DNA of 64,000 bases, taken from assembly GCA_963971535.1 (NCBI GenBank), contig OZ020599.1, forward strand, positions 94,487,897-94,551,896, in the 5' to 3' direction. Position 1 is the first letter of the stretch; each line of letters begins with the position of its first letter. Position numbers and translations under genes: made by a program. The notes beneath the pieces are model-generated. The model searched no databases. It was not told the DNA's origin and saw only the letters and a program-made list of their open reading frames with translations. Below, piece by piece: positions 1 to 64,000 of the stretch. The stretch is from Notolepis coatsorum. Its lineage: Eukaryota > Chordata > Actinopteri > Aulopiformes > Paralepididae.

Positions 1-646
1 GTTATTACATTCATGAGTAAATATTTCATTATTACATTCCTACAGTAGGTATTTCCACTCCCAAACGTGAACAGTATTTTCTCACATATTTAAGTAGTGT
101 ATTCTTAGGTGGTACTTGAAAGACACTTTGGATTCAATTTTCTTATGTTCAGTGGGCAGTTATTCCAATGATTGATGGCAGGATAAACAACCGTCCCCTT
201 TAAAGCATTTGATTTTGGTCATGGTAATCATAATTATTTAAATATTACTCTTGATAAGCTAGATGAATGTCAAACATTGTATGGTAGAAAATATCATGAA
301 ATATATTTAAATAACTACATACCACTCAGTCCTATGCACATGAAGCAGCGTAGTCGCTATTATCTTGACCAATCATTGTCACAAATTGATATCTTATTAC
401 GTCATTGATATCTTATATTACGTCAATCCAGGTTCTGATTTAAACATATCTCATTATTGTTGGCTGAAAGACTTAAGCAATAATTACTTAAAGGATATGT
501 CGATCACTAAAATGTAGGCTGCTGTATGCTTATATACATTGCAATCCATCTTCTGTCAGTGTAGCCTGATTCCAGGCTATATCTCGTGTCTGATGATTTG
601 TTCTCACCCAAAGCAGCCAAGTCTAGCAGCGTGGCTTTTTACAATG
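1..646. other. kdm5b intron, no recognisable feature
   Basis: AT-rich sequence with no open frame of interest, no tandem repeat and no element ends that I can define. Presumed intron upstream of the first visible exon. Confidence 0.5.
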
Positions 647-769
647 AACCCTTTCACTACCACACTACAGAAGGTTAACCTTCTGTCGTGTGGTAGTGAA
701 AGGGTTAACCTGCTGTATTGTCACAGTGAAAGGGTTAACCCTTTGGTAGTGTGGTAGTGAAAGGGTTAA
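647..769. repeat. TTAACC-type 28-30 bp tandem/inverted repeat, copy 1
   Basis: Units built on GGTTAACC flanked by TGTAGTGTGGTAGTGAAAG or its complement. The left part runs in reverse orientation and the right part forward, giving a fold-back. The same unit recurs at 1750, 12700, 17430, 17896, 18038, 49794 and 59805. Confidence 0.85.
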
Positions 770-1122
770 TTTACAAAGTAGCCACGAGGTACAACACGAG
801 GTACTGCAGCCGCTCCTCTACATTGGAAATTAATTGAATGCAGCCGCACTCCTAGACTTGGCTGGAGGCGGTCGGAACGGCCCTTTAAGAGTTCTTCACC
901 TTCCTCCGCAGCTAACATATTCATGTAATTTATATAATACAGTAGAGCTCCGTTTAGTCTCACCTGAATACCAGAGGGACAGGATTCTAGTGTGATGATG
1001 ATGTCACCAAGAGACCAATCCTGGTGTTGCTCTATCTATGGAGAGTGAATAGTGGAACAGCTCCCTAAGACATTAGTGGTTCTACTGGGATATGAGTAAA
1101 TGTTCTGATTCAGACCTGTAAG
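770..1122. other. intronic stretch without identified feature
   Basis: No gene, tandem repeat or element terminus recognised between the repeat at 647-769 and the hAT target duplication at 1123. Confidence 0.4.
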
Positions 1123-1130
1123 CCCTACAT

Positions 1131-1365
1131 CAGGGGTTCTCAAACTTTTTTATACCGCAACCCCATTTTATTTAGGATTTTCTTTGGGGACCCCACACTT
1201 AATGTATCCCGTAATTTCAACGTGGAATTAAGGAATATCAAAATAAAAGCATACGTTGTTGAACTTGATCATGCATATTTATTTTCGAAAATTGTATTAC
1301 AGCACTGTTATCCATACAGATTTATAAAACGAGGCATATTTAGCCAGAATATGTTGCCAGAACAT

Positions 1366-1397
<32 letters not shown>

Positions 1398-1503
1398 TTT
1401 TTTTTGTATTTTTTATTTTTATTTTTTACTTGCCAATGTGCGTCCTACTGTCACCTACTTGCGACCCCAATTTGGGTCGTGACCCGTAGTTTAAGAACCA
1501 CTG
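1131..1503 (+). mobile_element. hAT-type non-autonomous element, family A, copy 1
   Basis: It begins CAGGGGTTCTCAAAC and ends TTAAGAACCACTG (inverted termini). It is flanked by 8-bp target duplications CCCTACAT (1123-1130) and CCCTACAA (1504-1511) with one mismatch. 373 bp, no transposase. Three more copies are at 8217, 15340 and 50920. Confidence 0.9.
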
Positions 1504-1749
1504 CCCTACAACATACTCATTTGGATGTAATAACACAAACAGAATTTCTTTAGAGCCCACAATTCGGCCACAAATTCATTGTCAATGGACCGACTCAAGT
1601 CTGGATGCTCTAATTTTAGAATTCTAAATTTAGAATTTAGAATTTTAGACATTAACTCGACTGTCCCAAGATGATTGGAATAGCACAATGTATATTCTGT
1701 TTTTAGGGTGGGTTATTCCCCTGTAAGTATACTGTACACACATTTCTGG

Positions 1750-2123
1750 TTAACCCTTTCACTACCACACTACCAAAGGGTTAACCTTTTCACTGCGACA
1801 ATACAGAAGGTTAACCCTTTCACTGCCACATGACAAAGGGTTAACTCTTTCACTACCACACTACAGAAGGTCAACCTTTCACTACCACACTACAGAAGGT
1901 CAACCTTTCACTACCACACTACAGACGATTGGGTGTGAAAGGGTAACCTTCTGTAGTGCGGTTGTGAAAGGGTTAACCCTTTGTCGTGTGGTAGTGAAAG
2001 GTTAACCTTCTGTAGTGTGGTAGTGAAAGGTTAACCTTCTGTAGTGTGGTAGTGAAAGGGTTAACCCTTTGTCGTGTGGTAGTGAAAGGTTAACCTTCTG
2101 TAGTGTGGTAGTGAAAGGGTTAA
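1750..2123. repeat. TTAACC-type repeat array, copy 2, head-to-head
   Basis: About twelve 27-30 bp units. Units up to about 1927 are in reverse orientation (CTTTCACTACCACACTAC); later units are forward (GTAGTGTGGTAGTGAAAG), so the array can fold on itself. TTAA bounds both ends (1750-1753, 2120-2123). It ends 31 bp before exon 2155. Confidence 0.9.
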
Positions 2124-2154
2124 GCTGTAACGACTGCGGCTGTTGTTCTTCCAG

Positions 2155-60272
<58,118 letters not shown>

Positions 60273-60497
60273 AGAGAGGAAACATTTTGATCTTTTGTTT
60301 TTTAGTTTTTTTTGGAAGGAAAGCTGGAGGTCTGCCCATCCTCAACCCATTAGCAAGCCACCTGTCTGGATGTGTCCCGGACCCCTCATCCCTGGCTTCA
60401 CCACCTCTCTGTCCATCCCTTTTGTAACAACGGTGCTATCTCTTTATTGAACATGTTGTCCAGATCTATACTGTTTTAGTTATTTTTTTGTATTTTT

Positions 60498-60503
<6 letters not shown>

Positions 60504-60570
<67 letters not shown>
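60504..60570. repeat. TA microsatellite in the kdm5b 3' region
   Basis: About 32 TA units about 230 bp after the stop codon. Confidence 0.95.
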
Positions 60571-60573
<3 letters not shown>

Positions 60574-60683
60574 TCTTCATATGGATTGTTTTGTGGTTGT
60601 CTAAATGAAAAAAAAATTCAAAGGACGTGGAGTATTGCTGCATGGGATTCCATTACATTGGTGCAAAGGAGTCTCAACAATCA

Positions 60684-61121
60684 TTAAAGGGGCTGTAAGC
60701 GATGTCGGGAGTTTTGCCTAACTTCCTGTCAAACTTGGCGTTGCAGGTCATCATGTGAATTAAGATCCAGCGATTGCACATCCTGTTTCTCGCCCCAAGA
60801 TGTTGTCAGATATTTTAGTGAACCGTTTTCGTAGAAAAAGAGAACATTTACGAGTGCAAAGCCAGCATGTTTTTCCTGCTCCCCCCCCCCTCCCCCACAC
60901 ACTCCAGGAACTACGGCCCGCCTCTTTGTGGAGTTCTCTCTCCTGATTGGATAAAGTGGGAACGGGATACCAGAAAATGTATCTTCTGTTTACTGCAGAG
61001 TGGAGGGACTTTGAGACCCATGTTATTGAACCAAACACTCTGTATCAGTGATGACTTTTGGAGTGTAGAGCTATTTAGCACTTATTTTAACAAAAAAATA
61101 AATCACTTACAGCCCCTTTAA
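60684..61121. mobile_element. TTAA-flanked MITE in the kdm5b 3' region, 438 bp
   Basis: TTAAAGGGGCTGTAAGCGAT at left and ATCACTTACAGCCCCTTTAA at right pair with one mismatch. The interior has GGGAACGGGATACCAGAAAA, CTGTTTACTGCAGAGTGGAG and GTAGAGCTATTTAGC: the single-copy version of the element expanded at 33919-36034. Confidence 0.9.
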
Positions 61122-61590
61122 CGCACCCCTGCGAGGGTTAACAATATTCTTCTTTGGAACCTCCTTGCATGCAAAAATAGAGACTCTGGAGAGTTATTAA
61201 GGATTTCCATCCCCTATCCCCCTCCCCTAAAAAAAAATAAAAAAAATGAAAAACGAAGAAAAATAAAACTTTTTTTTTCTTTGAGACCCAGTGTTTAGTA
61301 CATGCATCTTAATATAATTATTCCCAGTTTTTTTGTAGATTAGGTTTATTTATCTGAGCAATAATATTTGTCTGAGTTGACTTTAAATGGCTTGATCTCC
61401 GCTGAGCTGTGTTGGTGCTTTAGCAATGGTGTGCTGTACAGAAAGCTAAATAGATGGATGGCTTGCCATTGTGGAGTGAGTAGCTACGTAGCAGACTGTA
61501 TACATTTACTGCCACACCAACACGATGGGCTCAGGATACTTTGGGAAGGACCTGTGGGGGTAGTTAAAGACGTTGCAGTTTATATTGTGG

Positions 61591-61596
61591 AATAAA
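61591..61596 (+). promoter_or_regulatory. candidate polyadenylation signal AATAAA
   Basis: AATAAA about 1.3 kb after the kdm5b stop, followed by T-rich sequence with GTT within 30 bp. A second AATAAA at 61262 is an alternative. Motif evidence only. Confidence 0.35.
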
Positions 61597-61706
61597 AAAT
61601 AACTTTTGTTCTATGAATAAGTCTCTTCCTTTCACTTGATTATGTTAAAAAAAAATAAACCACTAGATGTCCTCGTATCAAAGGTCACTTTTAACACGGG
61701 CAACAT

Positions 61707-61824
61707 TAAGGCTCCTGTTGTAACGGGATGATAATGACAGGGTTTCTTACTGTACGATCTGTCGAGCGTATATACAGTAAGAAACCCTGTCACTACTCAT
61801 CATCCCGTTACAACAGGAGCCTTA
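61707..61824. repeat. 118-bp foldback between kdm5b and lmod1
   Basis: Left arm 61707-61754 (TAAGGCTCCTGTTGTAACGG ...) pairs with right arm 61773-61824 (... CCGTTACAACAGGAGCCTTA). The only differences are a 4-base insertion with neighbouring substitutions; the loop is about 18 bases. Confidence 0.93.
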
Positions 61825-61861
61825 CGTTGTTATTACACATTCATGAGATACTGTAAAATGT

Positions 61862-62060
61862 AAATAGATAGATACTTTATTCATCCCTTTGGGAAAATTC
61901 AGGTAGCTCAGTGCAGTTGACAGACAATAAATAGCGATAAAAAGGACAACCAATACAACAAACAAACAATGAAAGTCAGCGCTGAAGTTAAAAAGTTCCA
62001 ATGAATAAATAAATAGTGAGCACTATTGCACAGTGTTAAGTCAAAAAAAATTGCACATTG
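61862..62060 (+). repeat. retroelement tail fragment (AGATA type)
   Basis: AGATAGATACTTTATTCATC then CCTTTGGGAAAATTCAGG; an RTE/Rex3-like tail by wording. Lies between the foldback and lmod1. Confidence 0.55.
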
Positions 62061-62578
62061 TACAATGGGGGAGGGCAGCCTGCAGCCCAGGTCATGAGAG
62101 AGGGGGGGGGGGGGTCATATGGTGTTGAACAATAATGATGGCTGTGGGGACAATTTGACAAAGGACCCCCTGGGCCCTGACTGTACCGCTCAGTTTAACT
62201 CCAGGTAAAGTTGAAGTGATTCTGGGGGGGAAAGCACTTTCCTGACCCTTTTACAGCCATAACGCCAAAATATATCTAGACGGACTGAAACAGGCCTACT
62301 ATAGGTGTAAAAGGGTTGGAGTTGGAGTGGAGAGTCTACACTACAGTATCAAGAGAGGCGGTCCGGATGGTTGGACCAATACTCCTGCACTTCTCCAAAA
62401 TAGGGTGTAAAGAAGTTACCGTAATGCTGGTGTGTAGGCAAGTCGCCTACTAGTGCCATTGGAGGGCGACACCGGGAACGTCGGACTTTCTATCACAGGT
62501 GTTTAGTGTAGGACAGAGACTGATAACATTATTAGAGCGGCATCCCAGACACGGGTCACCTCACCTGCTGTAATAACG
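62061..62578 (+). other. upstream region of lmod1, no promoter motif confirmed
   Basis: Contains a G-run (62103-62114). I looked for a TATA box and for a CArG box (CC, six A/T, GG), expected for a smooth-muscle SRF target, and found no clean match by eye. The 5' untranslated region is probably here. Confidence 0.35.
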
Positions 62579-62830
62579 ATGTCGTCCAGCAGCCAGCCGC
62601 AGGAGAGCGACGAGGACATCGACCGCCTCTTGGCCTGTCTGACGGCCGACGAGGTGGAGGAGCTGGAGGGGGAACTGATCAGTGGCTACCCAGACCCCGC
62701 GGTGCCCGTTGGGCTGAGGCAGAGGAACCAGACCGACAAGAAGCCGTCCATAAAATACAACAGGGCGGCGATGCTCGACTTCTGTGAGCAAGAAACCAAA
62801 AAGCTAATTCAGAGGGAGATGTCCATTGAG
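62579..62830 (+). CDS. lmod1: lmod1 first coding exon (leiomodin-1, 3' partial)
   Basis: Leiomodin-1 is a tropomodulin-family actin nucleator of smooth muscle. The 84 codons from ATG 62579 encode SDEDIDRLLACLTADEVEEL, then DPAVPVGLRQRNQTDKKPS, then NRAAMLDFCEQETKKLIQRE and MSIE. DID.LL..L...E.EELE is the N-terminal tropomyosin-binding helix of tropomodulins and leiomodins. LRQRNQT.K plus NFCE.ETKKL.QREMS is closest to LMOD1 rather than LMOD2/3, from memory. The exon length fits a leiomodin first exon. I end it at GAG|GTTTGA; that donor is weak, and reading through gives an immediate TGA. The long second exon is outside the window. Confidence 0.85.
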
Positions 62831-64000
62831 GTTTGAAAACGTCCTTTAAGTCCTGATAGTTGTTTGCTGCGTCAAATGACATTTTATAGACTTCTATAGT
62901 CAGTTACTTACTGCTACAACTAGATCAGGAGACGTGTGTATGTTATCCCTCTGAGATGCTCTCACCCTCACTCCCTCCCTCTCTCTCTCTACACACCATA
63001 ATAAGTTATTAACTCTAGAACAGTGTAATGTAGGATGCTTTCAAAGACATTTCATGAATCTCATGATCTAGGATGGGTCGACATACTTGAATCATTTTGC
63101 TAGATATAGGCCATAACCTCGCATCACTCGCATTTTTTTTATTTGGGTGGGAGTTGTTTGTGTGTTCACTGTTCACTAATATACTGTCTTGGACCTTGGG
63201 AATAACAAGTATGAATTCTGAACATGCATGCATGGCGTAGTTCTCCTTTAAATTAATGTCTTACTGTCTTCATCATGGATAGCAGCCATTCTGCAGTGAG
63301 TTGTCTATAATATTATACTGGGGAATGCAATTGGCCAACTGACGATCAAAGGTTCTGGAAAACTAATACAGAATTCATTCCAGCTCTACAATTCCGTAAA
63401 CAAAGGTCTTAAATCTCAATAATTCCATACTGAATTCTACTTTTATGCTAGCTATCACATTGTAAGAACATTTTGATATGGGTGGATTATGGATATATAG
63501 AACAAAACTCTTGAATTTGGATCAAAAAGAGGCAAAAGCATGATTTTTTTTGTTATCTTGTAAATTGCATATATTCTTTCGTTTCGTAGTTAAAACAAAA
63601 TTGCTCAGGGATCCCGATAAAAAATGTAAACAAACTTCCACACCCAGCTTCTCTGTTTGTACTGGCTCGGCTAGACGGCCCCAACAGGTGCTATAGTAAG
63701 AAACCCGATGCCCCTACAAACACCTGTCAATAACGACAAGTCTTGTTGCTTGAATATGATGAGTGACCCCGTGTGGAAAAGGCAGAATAATACCATTCAA
63801 TTCAATTCAATTTAATAAAGTTGACTCATCCCAGTGGGGCAATTGAAACGGCAGGCATAAAAAAATAAAATAATAATGTATTATTATTTGGGCACCATCA
63901 CTCTCAAAGCTACACAGTGCAAGATCCCATACAATAGCAGTCGTCTTCCTTTCTTAATTATTAAAAAATAATGGTCAACAACAAACTCTTGACATCTGAT
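62831..64000. other. lmod1 intron 1 (partial), no recognised element
   Basis: A short CT tract at 62970-62990 and a possible retroelement tail at 63796-63850 (TTCAATTCAATTCAATTT). No further coding exon seen to the window end. Confidence 0.45.

Larger units (their letters stand above)
60273..61596 (+). other. kdm5b: kdm5b 3' untranslated region, probable extent
   Basis: There is no further coding signal after the TGA. The stretch contains a TA-dinucleotide tract (60504-60570), a TTAA-flanked MITE (60684-61121) and several AATAAA motifs. Candidates are 61262-61267 and 61591-61596; the latter is followed by a T/GT-rich stretch and fits a poly(A) signal best. The true end cannot be decided from sequence alone. 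Confidence 0.5.

Noticed and set aside
60867..61121. 84-codon frame in the 3' region as a coding exon
   Set aside because: It lies wholly inside the TTAA MITE, downstream of the kdm5b stop codon.

Overview
This is teleost fish nuclear DNA. Vertebrate-type genes are split into short GC-rich exons with GT-AG introns. The introns are crowded with fish-type repeats: hAT and TTAA-target MITEs, tRNA-derived SINEs, L1/RTE/L2-like LINEs and very long minisatellites. No bacterial or organellar genes, CRISPR arrays or stand-alone tRNA/rRNA genes were seen.

The window is dominated by one plus-strand gene, kdm5b (JARID1B/PLU-1, an H3K4 demethylase). I place 23 coding exons between 2155 and 60272. The summed coding length is 4191 nt (1396 codons plus stop), every junction keeps frame, and the exons follow the order of vertebrate KDM5B. 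They run from the linker after ARID, through PHD1 (8573-8731), JmjC (about 10211-17109), the C5HC2 zinc finger (20036-20217), the PLU-1 helical region (23587-42497) and PHD2 (46581-47069), to PHD3 (51854-52126 plus 60135-60272). The start codon, JmjN and ARID exons must lie upstream of the window. All Fe(II) and 2-oxoglutarate residues I can place are intact. About 2.3 kb downstream, also on plus, is the first coding exon of a leiomodin-1 gene (lmod1, 62579-about 62830). KDM5B and LMOD1 both map to human 1q32.1.

The introns hold most of the unusual structure: (i) a 34-bp minisatellite of over 4 kb with an internal 1,150-bp duplication (37190-42226); (ii) a TTAA-flanked MITE whose interior expanded into about 24 copies of a 68-bp unit (33919-36034), with an unexpanded relative in the kdm5b 3' region (60684-61121); (iii) an L1 fragment inserted exactly at a 3' splice site, duplicating it (9787-10210); (iv) four copies of one hAT family and two other hAT elements with 8-bp target duplications; (v) piggyBac-like elements with TTAA duplications, two having apparent empty-site paralogues within this window; (vi) an RTE-like LINE nested in an L1, with both target duplications readable (25287-27524); (vii) a solo LTR with a 5-bp duplication; and (viii) a roughly 29-bp TTAACC-containing repeat that recurs near several exons, often as inverted pairs. 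One coding exon itself carries a triplicated 63-bp unit.

I found no new multi-gene system. The noteworthy biology is how a conserved chromatin gene has kept its reading frame and splice sites while its introns were rebuilt by transposons and minisatellites.
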